Shown: positions 10,170-18,088 of the stretch, piece after piece
How the letters are laid out: every line of letters starts with the position of its first letter
Position numbering within the stretch: position 1 is the first letter of the stretch
Assembly: GCA_003212195.1 (NCBI GenBank)
Contig: QCQM01000001.1
Coordinates: forward strand, 1-42,377
Length of the DNA: 42,377 nt
DNA from: Prochlorococcus sp. AG-449-O05
GTDB taxonomy: Bacteria > Cyanobacteriota > Cyanobacteriia > PCC-6307 > Cyanobiaceae
Reading direction: 5' to 3'
Made by a program: the position numbers and the translations under genes
The notes under the pieces: generated by a model
Database searches by the model: none
The model's input: the letters and a program-made list of their open reading frames with translations, nothing else
Told to the model about the DNA's origin: nothing

Positions 10170-10490
10170 ATGGGTAAATTATCTATACAGGAAGAAAAAG
10201 AACTCGTCTCCTTCATTAAAGATTGGTTAAAAACGCATGGATTTACCCAAAAAGACTTAGCAAATGAATTAAATATTAAATCGAGTAGAACCTCCGAGAT
10301 TATTCTCAAAATGAAAGAATTATATAAAAAAGGCGGTATGTTCAATATTGCAAAAAATCTTATAAAGATTGAGCAAAAATGGTTAAACAATATCAAGAAT
10401 GATTATCTAGAAACAAAACAAACACCACCATATAATCAATTAGATATCGACTCATTAGTAAACCAGATAAATCAAGATACTAGTAAATAA
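10170..10490 (+). CDS. Small protein with a predicted helix-turn-helix, coupled to the DUF1232 gene
   Basis: This is a 106-residue protein of unknown function. Residues 17-50 (DWLKTHGFTQKDLANELNIK and what follows) fit an XRE/lambda-repressor-like helix-turn-helix, with a rather basic middle part and a polar tail. It has no signal peptide or membrane segment. The ATG directly follows the TGA of the DUF1232 gene with no gap, which suggests translational coupling. It could be a DNA-binding regulator, but only the helix-turn-helix pattern supports that. A 19-bp AT-only palindrome follows its stop codon. Confidence 0.7.
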   Translation: MGKLSIQEEKELVSFIKDWLKTHGFTQKDLANELNIKSSRTSEIILKMKELYKKGGMFNIAKNLIKIEQKWLNNIKNDYLETKQTPPYNQLDIDSLVNQINQDTSK

Positions 10491-10509
10491 ATATTATTTA
10501 AAATAATAT
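10491..10509. terminator. AT-only perfect palindrome directly after a stop codon
   Basis: ATATTATTT (10491-10499) and AAATAATAT (10501-10509) form a perfect 9-bp inverted repeat around a single A, beginning at the base after the stop codon of the small helix-turn-helix gene. It may act as a weak terminator or 3'-end stabiliser, but there is no following T-run. The rest of the gap to 10684 is very AT-rich and shows no gene. Confidence 0.3.
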
Positions 10510-10684
10510 ATTCTTAATTAAAAATGATATTACCTCTTAAAACTTAGATTTAAATAAATATCGTTTTAACTCCTAAATAAGATAAATAATTGAATTATTA
10601 AACCAAAAATAATATGTATTTTTAAGTTAAATTAATTCTTTTAATAAATAGTTAATAATTACTAAATCTTTTCGTAAATCATAT

Positions 10685-10954
10685 TTAAAATGCTTGAATC
10701 CAGGGATAAATATCATAATTAATCCATATACCTTTTTCCCAATATATATCCTCCTCAATAAGATCTTTCAACTCGTTTGCATCATTAGCATTAAAAATTC
10801 CAAACAAATATTTGGTACATTTTGATGGCCCTAATGTAACTAAAATATCACTATCTTTTAAGTTTTTAAGTCTCTTAAGATGTTGTTCTCGAAATGGTTC
10901 CCTTTTAATAATTGCATCTTCACAGTACTGTCCAAAAACTACAAACTTTTCCAT
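10685..10954 (-). CDS. YciI-like family protein
   Basis: The 89-residue protein resembles the YCII family of small ferredoxin-like alpha+beta proteins. It begins MEKFVVFGQYCEDAI, has R-x-x-HLKRLKNLKDS with the conserved His, and continues LVTLGPSKCTKYLFGIFNA and EDIYWEKGIW, all matching the YCII core. An upstream TTG-like extension to 10999 would add a hydrophobic stretch unlike the family, so the ATG at 10954 is chosen. It is flanked by AT-rich gaps and points away from the cyAbrB gene. YCII proteins are proposed enzymes with a conserved His-Asp pair, but the substrate is unknown. Confidence 0.75.
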   Translation of the reverse strand: MEKFVVFGQYCEDAIIKREPFREQHLKRLKNLKDSDILVTLGPSKCTKYLFGIFNANDANELKDLIEEDIYWEKGIWINYDIYPWIQAF

Positions 10955-11051
10955 ATTTAAATATAAATAATAGAATGAATAGATACTTAATAATTGCATA
11001 TATTACACGCAGATTGCTATGTTATTTAATACAACTTTCTTTTAATTAATT

Positions 11052-11408
11052 ATGCTAACTGGTAGCGATCTCCTTGCAAAAGTTAAAGAACTTGGTGATG
11101 TTAGCAAATCTGACCTAGTTCGCGCCTGTGGATATGTTTCCACTAAAAAAAACGGAGGTGAACGCTTAAACTTTACCGCATTTTATGAAGCACTTTTAGA
11201 AGCAAAAGGGGTTAATCTTGGTGATTCAGGAGTTGCAGGCATTGGAAAAGGGGGAAGAAAACTTAGTTATATTGCTACAGTGCAAGGCAATGGAAATCTT
11301 CTGATTGGGAAAGCATATACAGCACTTCTTGATTTAAAAGCAGGTGATGAATTTGAAATTAAGCTAGGAAGAAAACAAATTAGATTATTACCTACAGAAG
11401 ATTCTTAA
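11052..11408 (+). CDS. cyAbrB-type transcriptional regulator
   Basis: The 118-residue protein matches the cyanobacterial AbrB family: an N-terminal helical part (LTGSDLLAKVKELGDVSKSD, residues 2-21), a short linker, and a C-terminal AbrB-like swapped-hairpin DNA-binding region (GNLLIGKAYTALLDLKAGDE, then FEIKLGRKQIRLLP). In other cyanobacteria cyAbrB proteins act as broad regulators of carbon and nitrogen genes; which genes this one controls is not visible here. It is monocistronic and convergent with trpA. The family assignment is firm. Confidence 0.9.
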   Translation: MLTGSDLLAKVKELGDVSKSDLVRACGYVSTKKNGGERLNFTAFYEALLEAKGVNLGDSGVAGIGKGGRKLSYIATVQGNGNLLIGKAYTALLDLKAGDEFEIKLGRKQIRLLPTEDS

Positions 11409-11490
11409 AGACAACAAAAATAAATTGTTTATAACATTTTTAATAAATTTTCTATAAATAATTCTTTTAATTAATAAATTATCATTGTAT

Positions 11491-12333
11491 TTATTTTTTT
11501 TGATCAGCAGCTAAACGCATTTCTTTACAAAACTCACCAACATTATCGACAACATCTTTTTCACTTGAGCTTGAGATTCGTTTTACAAATGCACTTCCAA
11601 TAATTACTCCATCTGCTCCCCACTCACGAACTTTATTAACATGTTCTGGAGTTGATATTCCAAAACCAACAGCAATTGGATTGCTATTTACATCTTTTAA
11701 TTTAGCAATTAGATTTTCTACTCTATTTTCCATTTTGTTTCTCTCACCAGTGACACCTGTAACACTTACTAAATAAGTAAAGCCTTTTGTATGATTTGAT
11801 ATTTTTTTCATTCTTTCAAAAGGAGTAGTTGGCGCTACCAATAAAATTAAGTCCATAGAATGGTTACTAACTATTTTAGAAAATTTATAAGCTTCCTCCA
11901 AAGGGAGATCAGGAACTATTAGTCCAGAAACTCCAGCATCAGATGCCATCTCACAAAACCTTTCAAAGCCAATACATAGTAATGGATTGAAGTAAGAAAA
12001 AAGGATGATGGGGATATTTAATTTACCTTTTAAAGACACTAAAAGTTTAATTACTTTTCTTAAGTTAGTACCTGACTTTAATGCGCGAGAGGCCGCCACT
12101 TGAATAACAGGTCCATCTGCAAGTGGGTCACTATACGGGATACCTAATTCTATAAGGTCAGCTCCATTTTCTTGTAATTTTAATAAGATCTCAGAGGTTA
12201 TTTCAATATTGGGATCCCCAGCCATTATAAAAGGCATTAAAGCAAATTTTTTTTTATTTTTTAACTCACAAAACATCTCATCTACCTTAGATAAAGATTC
12301 ATTTTTAGAAATTTGCATTTTGTTATCTTTCAT
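11491..12333 (-). CDS. trpA: Tryptophan synthase alpha chain TrpA
   Basis: TrpA cleaves indole-3-glycerol phosphate to indole, which is channelled to TrpB. The 280 residues include a short N-terminal extension relative to the usual 265-270; an in-frame ATG at codon 6 is an alternative start. The catalytic acids are E62 (LIELGIPYSD) and D73 (DPLADGP), and the phosphate-binding glycines lie in VGFGIS and GVIIGSAFVK. It is the last gene of a minus-strand cluster with ndhL and the DUF3007 gene (gaps of 4 and 28 bp), an arrangement I recall from other cyanobacteria. trpB is not in this window. Confidence 0.96.
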   Translation of the reverse strand: MKDNKMQISKNESLSKVDEMFCELKNKKKFALMPFIMAGDPNIEITSEILLKLQENGADLIELGIPYSDPLADGPVIQVAASRALKSGTNLRKVIKLLVSLKGKLNIPIILFSYFNPLLCIGFERFCEMASDAGVSGLIVPDLPLEEAYKFSKIVSNHSMDLILLVAPTTPFERMKKISNHTKGFTYLVSVTGVTGERNKMENRVENLIAKLKDVNSNPIAVGFGISTPEHVNKVREWGADGVIIGSAFVKRISSSSEKDVVDNVGEFCKEMRLAADQKK

Positions 12334-12361
12334 AATTTTTAGATATTTTTCTATGAAAAAT

Positions 12362-12682
12362 TTATGGTTTTTTCTCTAAATCTTCCATAAGTTTTTGCTG
12401 GTCTTCCTTTGACAATGAGTTGAATTTGGCTTCTAGTTTATCATTAACAACTTTTTCATACTCTTTTCTATAACGCTTCCTTTGTTCCATAAAAGTCATT
12501 TTTCCATTTACAACTCTATAAACATAAGATGTAACCCAAGTAATAACAATCAAAATCAAGATACAACTTGATAGAGTAGTGGCAGTAAAATTATCGATAC
12601 CAATTTGCGGTGCAAATTTATAACTAATTAATCCTATTAATGAAATAAATAAACCTATTTGTATAACTTTTCCTTTAGTCAA
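12362..12682 (-). CDS. DUF3007-type small membrane protein
   Basis: This 106-residue protein has two predicted membrane helices: VIQIGLFISLIGLISYKF (about 5-23) and a second near residues 36-58 (LSSCILILIVITWVTSYV). A charged cytoplasmic-type tail follows (MEQRKRYRKEYEKVVNDKLE). This matches the DUF3007 family of cyanobacteria and plastids, whose function I do not know. It sits between ndhL and trpA with a gap of only 4 bp to ndhL, so it is likely translated with NdhL. That position makes a link to NDH-1 assembly or stability possible, but this is only inference. Confidence 0.75.
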   Translation of the reverse strand: MTKGKVIQIGLFISLIGLISYKFAPQIGIDNFTATTLSSCILILIVITWVTSYVYRVVNGKMTFMEQRKRYRKEYEKVVNDKLEAKFNSLSKEDQQKLMEDLEKKP

Positions 12683-12686
12683 TTAT

Positions 12687-12920
12687 TTACCCTTTACCAC
12701 TTCCTTTTAGTCTGAGATTTAAAAATGGAGAAAATAAAATCAAACCAGGAAAGAAAAGGAATACAAGGCCATAAATTCCTAATCTTTCAAATTTGCCCAT
12801 AATATTCCATCTATTATTCATCCAGTAAAATAGTAACAATGGGATAACCAATAAATAGGTAGAAATAATTCCGATATAAGCAATTAAAGTAGCTAATGAA
12901 TTATTAAAAAAACTTTCCAT
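12687..12920 (-). CDS. ndhL: NAD(P)H-quinone oxidoreductase subunit L (NdhL)
   Basis: NdhL is a small membrane subunit specific to the photosynthetic NDH-1 complex, which carries cyclic electron flow and CO2 uptake in thylakoids. The 77-residue chain has two membrane helices ([20 protein letters not shown] at about 9-28, and [19 protein letters not shown] near 48-66) separated by [16 protein letters not shown], the recognisable family loop. It leads the ndhL-DUF3007-trpA cluster. The start is ATG at 12920. Length and helix layout agree with NdhL (IctA) of other cyanobacteria. Confidence 0.92.
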   Translation of the reverse strand: MESFFNNSLATLIAYIGIISTYLLVIPLLLFYWMNNRWNIMGKFERLGIYGLVFLFFPGLILFSPFLNLRLKGSGKG

Positions 12921-12998
12921 TTTAATTTATGGTTACTTAGTTAAAACATAACAACTATTGGAAGTTATCGTCAGAACTAAAAATAAATAATTAAATAA

Positions 12999-13084
12999 TG
13001 GGAGTGGGGGGACTTGAACCCCCACGAGCTAAATCGCTCGACGGATTTTAAGTCCGGCGCGTCTACCAATTCCGCCACACTCCC
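12999..13084 (-). tRNA. tRNA-Leu (anticodon UAA), no intron
   Basis: Read on the minus strand, the 7-bp acceptor stem GGGAGTG pairs with CACTCCC. The anticodon loop is CTTAAAA (anticodon TAA), a class II variable arm with stem CGAGC/GCTCG follows, and the T arm GGGGGTTCAAGTCCCCC is perfect. The discriminator is A at 12999. CCA is not encoded. The pair at the outer end of the anticodon stem is a C-T mismatch. The anticodon loop is uninterrupted, so the group I intron known from this gene in many other cyanobacteria is absent. Confidence 0.96.
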
Positions 13085-13183
13085 AAAGGAATTTGCGCTT
13101 TCTAATCGTAGCTGAAAGCAACCCATTTAACCAAGAAAAATTGGAAAATTTACACTTTTAATTGTCAGATTAAATCTAATTTT

Positions 13184-14233
13184 TTAATTTACTATTCCTT
13201 CTACTTGCCATTGTAAAGTTTCACCTGCATGAAATGGTTTTATTTTTCCGACAATATTTTTTTCTTCAACAACATCAATATATTCTTTAATTTTGTTAGG
13301 TCTAGAAACCAATTTTAATTTTTCTTTATTTGGTGGGACATTATAAAAATTAGGGCCATTCAAACTTGCAAACTTTTCAAAATTATCTAGAGCATCCTCC
13401 TCTTCGAAAACTGTTAAGTAGCTTTCTATTGCTACTGGCGAATTAAAAATGCCTGCACATCCACAAAAAGCCTTCCACTTCCTAAGGTGTGGAGCAGAGT
13501 CAGTCCCCAAGAAAAAACATTTTTCCCCACTTGTTGCCGCTCTCCTTAAAGCAAGTCTATTATTTTCCCTCTTGGCAACTGGTAAGCAGTAAAAATCACT
13601 ATTTAAGCCTCCAAAAAACATTGCATTTCTATTTATATGCAGATGATGCGGAGTAATAGTAGCCCCAATATTATTTTCTTGCACAAAATCCACTGCGTAA
13701 GAGGTGGTTATATGTTCTAGAACGATTTTTAATTTTGGAAATCTTTTGGTTATTTGAGAAAGTTCTTTATCTATAAAAACTTCTTCTCTATCGAATACAT
13801 CTACTTCAGAATCGGTCACTTCCCCATGAATTAAAAGAGGCATTCCAGAATCTTGCATTAATTCAAAGATCTTATATAGATTTTCTATTTTCCTAACTCC
13901 ATGACTAGAATTTGTTGTGGCATTAACAGGATATAATTTTGCTGCAAAAAAAACATTATTTTTGAAACCATTAATTAGTTCCCCTTTATCAGTGTCATCT
14001 GTAAGATAAATTGTCATTAATGGTTCAAACTTAGAACTTTCTGGTAGCGCTTCAACAATAGATTTCCTATAAGAAATAGCGCTATTGATTGTTGTTATGG
14101 GACTTTTAGTATTTGGCATAACAATGGCTCTTCCAAAATATTCCGAAGTAAACTGAATAATATTTTTTAATACAAGACCTTCTCTTAAATGTAAATGCCA
14201 ATCATCAGGTTTTATTATGTTTAAAGTCTTCAA
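13184..14233 (-). CDS. pyrC: Dihydroorotase PyrC
   Basis: PyrC closes carbamoyl-aspartate to dihydroorotate in pyrimidine synthesis. The 349 residues match the E. coli-type (class II) enzyme. The zinc ligands H13 and H15 sit in HLHLR, K99 (AAKLYP) is the lysine expected to be carbamylated, H136 and H174 are the further ligands, HHLHINRN follows, and D245 in GTDSAPH is the catalytic Asp. It reads toward the tRNA-Leu gene and is divergent from the antiporter gene, with 118 bp between the start codons. All key residues are present. Confidence 0.96.
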   Translation of the reverse strand: MKTLNIIKPDDWHLHLREGLVLKNIIQFTSEYFGRAIVMPNTKSPITTINSAISYRKSIVEALPESSKFEPLMTIYLTDDTDKGELINGFKNNVFFAAKLYPVNATTNSSHGVRKIENLYKIFELMQDSGMPLLIHGEVTDSEVDVFDREEVFIDKELSQITKRFPKLKIVLEHITTSYAVDFVQENNIGATITPHHLHINRNAMFFGGLNSDFYCLPVAKRENNRLALRRAATSGEKCFFLGTDSAPHLRKWKAFCGCAGIFNSPVAIESYLTVFEEEDALDNFEKFASLNGPNFYNVPPNKEKLKLVSRPNKIKEYIDVVEEKNIVGKIKPFHAGETLQWQVEGIVN

Positions 14234-14351
14234 AATTTTTTCTATTTAATCAATTTTAACAGCAAATTAAAATTGACAATAAATTATAGATATTCGAGGA
14301 TAGTTATTAACCAATTATGAAAATTTTTATTATCTAAATTAAATCCTAAAT

Positions 14352-15431
14352 ATGAGTGATTTTTTATTTCCAATAATAGAAATATTTTTAGGCGTAGCTC
14401 TACTTTTTGCTGGAGGAGAGTTCTTTATTCAAGGAGCCATATTTTTATCTTTAATTTTAGGAATACCTCAAATAGTAATTGGTTTGACAGTTGTTTCTCT
14501 TGGAACAAGCTCTCCAGAGTTGTTAGTAAGTTTGAGTTCAATTTTAAAAGGCAGTGATTCTCTTGCGGCAAGCAATGTAATTGGAAGCAATATTTTTAAT
14601 GTTCTCGTTGTTTTGGGCATAAGCTCATTGATAACACCTCTTAAAGTAAAAAGCAGAATAGTAAGAAGAGATGTGCCTCTTTTAATGGCAATTTCTTGTG
14701 CAGTTTGGGCTATGTCATCAACAGGCTTATTAACATTGCAAGCAGGGGTATTTCTAATATTTTGTTTAATCTTAAATACAATATGGGAAATCAATACCAT
14801 AAATGAAAAAGGAGAGGAGACAAAAGATGCTGAACCAGAGATAGATGAATTAAAAGATAACTATAAAGGGAAAATGAATATTTTACTAAAGTTATTATTG
14901 GGAATATTTCTTTTAAGCTTTGGTTCAAATATTTTAGTAAATGGTTCTCAAACGCTCGCTACTCTTTTGGGTGTAAATGAAATTGTTATTGGTTTAACTA
15001 TCGTCGCAACTGGGACATCTTTACCAGAATTAGTAACTTCAATAATTGCTGCATTTAAAGGTAAAACAGATCTTGCTATTGGGAATGTTATAGGAAGTAA
15101 TTTACTCAATCAACTTTTAATCCTTGGAAGTTGCAGTATTTTTTCAGGATTTAAAGGTTTAGTAATTGAACAGAGTCTAATCAAAGTTGACTTACCTTTT
15201 ATGGTTTTAACTACCTTTGCATGCTTACCAATTTTCTGGAGCAAAGGGAAAATCACGAGAATTGAAGGATTTATTTTGCTTAATCTTTATATTTTCTACA
15301 TTCTCGATAAGATACTTTTCCTGAATGAATTTAACTTCCTTTCTGAATTAAGGATAGGTTTATTTATTTACTTTGCATTACTTATAGTATTTCTGATTGT
15401 TCAAGAAAAATTAAAATTTTCTAATTCATAA
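14352..15431 (+). CDS. Calcium/sodium antiporter (CaCA family, YrbG-like)
   Basis: This 359-residue inner-membrane protein has two inverted halves, each with the alpha-repeat of the CaCA cation/Ca2+ exchanger family. Half one contains GLTVVSLGTSSPELLVSLSS and ASNVIGSNIFNVLVVLG. Half two contains GLTIVATGTSLPELVTSI and IGNVIGSNLLNQLLILG. About ten membrane helices are predicted, with a charged loop between the halves (near residues 150-175). The likely role is Ca2+ or Na+ export, but ion specificity cannot be read from sequence. It ends 2 bp before the convergent stop of the glutathione reductase gene. Confidence 0.9.
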   Translation: MSDFLFPIIEIFLGVALLFAGGEFFIQGAIFLSLILGIPQIVIGLTVVSLGTSSPELLVSLSSILKGSDSLAASNVIGSNIFNVLVVLGISSLITPLKVKSRIVRRDVPLLMAISCAVWAMSSTGLLTLQAGVFLIFCLILNTIWEINTINEKGEETKDAEPEIDELKDNYKGKMNILLKLLLGIFLLSFGSNILVNGSQTLATLLGVNEIVIGLTIVATGTSLPELVTSIIAAFKGKTDLAIGNVIGSNLLNQLLILGSCSIFSGFKGLVIEQSLIKVDLPFMVLTTFACLPIFWSKGKITRIEGFILLNLYIFYILDKILFLNEFNFLSELRIGLFIYFALLIVFLIVQEKLKFSNS

Positions 15432-15433
15432 TT

Positions 15434-16798
15434 TTATCCATACATAGTCACAAATTCTTCTGAGATAGTTGGGTGTAAAGCCATAGTAATATCAAAGTCT
15501 TTTTTTGTTATCCCTGCATTTAATGAAATTGATACCATTTGAATAATCTCAGAAGATGTTTCTCCAAACATATGACATCCTAGGACTTTGTCAGTTAGCT
15601 TATGAACTACAATCTTCAACATACATTTTGATTTATTCTTTTTAAAGGTATTAGACATAGGGGTAAATTTACATTTGAAAATTTTGATATTTTTCTCAGA
15701 GTAAATCTCTTTAGCTCTTTTCTCACTTAAGCCAACTGTTGAAATTTCTGGAATAGTAAAAACGGCCTTAGGGATATATTCATAATTTACTTTTCTTTTT
15801 TGGTCATTAAAAAAATTATCAGAAAAAACTCTCCCTTGTTCAATAGCTACTGGAGTTAAGTTTGGCTTATTTATGATATCGCCAACTGCAAAAATATTTG
15901 CGTTGCTTGTTTGATTAAGTTCATCGACATATAAATATTGGCCATCCATCTTTAGATTTAAAAAATCTAAATTTAAAGGCAAAAGATTTGGTTCTCTTCC
16001 TGTAGCAATAAGGATATTATTAGTTAGGAGTTTATTTCCCGAGTCTAGGGTAGATTCCAGATTTCCATTTACTTTTTTGATAGAATTTAATTGAGTATTA
16101 GATATTATATTGATTTCAGTAAAAGTAGGTGATTCCTCTAGGCATGAAGAAAGATCTTCATCAAAACCATTAAGTAAATGTTGACCTCTAATTAATTGAG
16201 TTACTTCAGTACCTAAATTTCTGAAAATAGAAGCAAATTCACAAGCAATATATCCACCTCCTACTATTAATATTGATTTAGGAAACTTTTCTAATTCAAA
16301 AATATCATCACTAGTCCATGCCAGATTTACCCCAGGAATATTTAATTTCTTTGGTTTCCCTCCAACTGAAATAAGAATTTTTTTTGAACTTATTTTGTTT
16401 TTAATTTTCTTTGTATTTGAACAAATAATTTCTAATTCATTTTGAGTAATAAATCTTCCTAAGCCTTCAAAAATAGTTATATTCAACTTTTTTAGAGAAT
16501 TTCTATGTAAATTACTCAATCTAGAAACCTCCTCTCTAACATTCTTCAACAAAATATTTGATTCAAAATCAATACCTTCATTTTTTAATCCATACCCTTC
16601 AGAAGAATCCATATTTTTTTTACTTTTAGCTGCATAAACCATTAATTTCTTAGGCACACATCCCCTTATTACACAAGTTCCTCCTATTTGATTTGCTTCT
16701 ATGATTGCGACTTTTGCTCCATAACTAGCCGCACGTTTAGCCGCCGCGAGTCCTCCAGATCCAGCGCCAACAACAATTAAATCAAATTCAAATTCCAA
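15434..16798 (-). CDS. gor: Glutathione reductase
   Basis: The flavoenzyme reduces glutathione disulfide with NADPH. The 454 residues show an FAD-binding GAGSGG near residue 11, the redox disulfide C42-x4-C47 (TCVIRGCVPK), a second nucleotide-binding GGGYIACEFA near residue 180 and FAVGDI near residue 310. HPTISEE at the C terminus carries the active-site His-Glu pair. It fits glutathione reductase rather than lipoamide dehydrogenase (CVIRGC, and a basic residue after the NADPH motif). It is divergent from the GST-like gene, with 52 bp between starts, so both glutathione-linked genes could share control. Confidence 0.92.
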   Translation of the reverse strand: MEFEFDLIVVGAGSGGLAAAKRAASYGAKVAIIEANQIGGTCVIRGCVPKKLMVYAAKSKKNMDSSEGYGLKNEGIDFESNILLKNVREEVSRLSNLHRNSLKKLNITIFEGLGRFITQNELEIICSNTKKIKNKISSKKILISVGGKPKKLNIPGVNLAWTSDDIFELEKFPKSILIVGGGYIACEFASIFRNLGTEVTQLIRGQHLLNGFDEDLSSCLEESPTFTEINIISNTQLNSIKKVNGNLESTLDSGNKLLTNNILIATGREPNLLPLNLDFLNLKMDGQYLYVDELNQTSNANIFAVGDIINKPNLTPVAIEQGRVFSDNFFNDQKRKVNYEYIPKAVFTIPEISTVGLSEKRAKEIYSEKNIKIFKCKFTPMSNTFKKNKSKCMLKIVVHKLTDKVLGCHMFGETSSEIIQMVSISLNAGITKKDFDITMALHPTISEEFVTMYG

Positions 16799-16850
16799 GA
16801 CTTTTTTTAATCAATTATTATAACGTTAGTTTATAGCTTTAATTCAAATA

Positions 16851-18080
16851 ATGAATGAGATTTTGACATGGGATGATTTAAATAAATTTGAAGTTGAAGA
16901 TCTTGATAGAGTCCATGGTATAAACAATTCCTACGCAAATTTAAGATTATTTGGACATAGTGAAAATGATGTATTAGTTACCCTCTATAGGGATAGGCAT
17001 TCTTGGTGTCCTTACTGTCAAAAGATATGGTTATGGCTTGAATTTAAGAAAATTCCATACAGAGTCAAGAAAATAAATATGTTTTGCTACGGCCAAAAAG
17101 AAAGTTGGTTCCTTGAAAAAGTCAGATCGGGGAAATTACCTGCAATTGAATTTAAAAGGCAAGTTATAACTGAAAGCGACGATATCATAGCTTTTTTAGA
17201 AAATGAATTTGGAGCACTTGGATCTTTTATTACATCTAGTCACCTTATCAAAATTCGAGAGTTAGAAAGAGAAATTTTCAGGTCCTGGTGTAATTGGCTC
17301 TGCCGAGAAAGCTTTAATTTTATAGATAACTCTTTTAGAAAAAAAAGATTTAAAGAATCCATTTCTAAACTCGATAAAATCTTAAGTAGCTCAAAATCAG
17401 GATTTATTGATCCATCAGTTTCTGACACAGGTGAGATAGAACCTGGTGTTGGAGATATAATTTTTATTCCCTATATGGAGAGAATGAATGCATCACTTAT
17501 TTATTATAAAGGGTTTAATTTAAGATCTAATTATGGTCATGTAGATAACTGGCTTACCCTTTTTGAGGGGACAAGTGCTTATAGAGGCACTCAAGGAGAT
17601 TTTCATACTCATTCTCATGATTTGCCCCCACAAATGGGAGGATGCTATAAAGAAAGCAATGAACAACAGATTACTTTTTCAAAGCTAATAGATACTGGGG
17701 AGGGTTTAGGTAATTATGAATTAAACCAAAATTATCAGTCAAAATATTATGCAACAATTGCTCTTAAAAGAGTGATAAAGCATAAAGACAATTTAATAAA
17801 GGTAAACCCATACGATAAAGAATCCTTTGACGAATCATTGAGATCAGCTTTAAGCCATATGATTACAGGTGAAGTATTAATCCCTAAAAACCTTTCAGGA
17901 TTCTCTTTGAGATACTTAAAAAATAGAATCTCAGTTCCAAGAGATATGCCAATCATTTCAGCGAGGTTATTAAGGCAGTCATTAAATAGAATTGAATCGC
18001 TCAGCGATATCAATGAAATAGATAAGTTACCTTTAAGGCATAGATATGATCAAGATCCTATAAATTTCATTTCTAGTTAA
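16851..18080 (+). CDS. Glutathione S-transferase-like protein with a CPYC thioredoxin-fold domain
   Basis: The 409-residue protein starts with an atypical segment of about 40 residues. A glutaredoxin/GST N-terminal fold follows: VTLYRDRHSWCPYCQKIW with C53 and C56, then KLPAIEF and ITESDDII for glutathione binding. A GST C-terminal helical region covers about 125-240 and includes DIIFIPYMERM. The last 170 residues contain SAYRGTQGDFHTHSHDLPPQ and are longer than in ordinary GSTs. It lies head to head with glutathione reductase and converges on dnaA with an 8-bp gap. The substrate is unknown, and the C-terminal extension is not recognised. Confidence 0.85.
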   Translation: MNEILTWDDLNKFEVEDLDRVHGINNSYANLRLFGHSENDVLVTLYRDRHSWCPYCQKIWLWLEFKKIPYRVKKINMFCYGQKESWFLEKVRSGKLPAIEFKRQVITESDDIIAFLENEFGALGSFITSSHLIKIRELEREIFRSWCNWLCRESFNFIDNSFRKKRFKESISKLDKILSSSKSGFIDPSVSDTGEIEPGVGDIIFIPYMERMNASLIYYKGFNLRSNYGHVDNWLTLFEGTSAYRGTQGDFHTHSHDLPPQMGGCYKESNEQQITFSKLIDTGEGLGNYELNQNYQSKYYATIALKRVIKHKDNLIKVNPYDKESFDESLRSALSHMITGEVLIPKNLSGFSLRYLKNRISVPRDMPIISARLLRQSLNRIESLSDINEIDKLPLRHRYDQDPINFISS

Positions 18081-18088
18081 TAGAAAAA

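Noticed and set aside
10491-10684. A possible small gene or RNA in the AT-rich gap before the YciI-like gene
   Set aside because: No open frame with a plausible start, no GC-rich stem and no known RNA motif is visible; only the AT palindrome at its beginning is noted.
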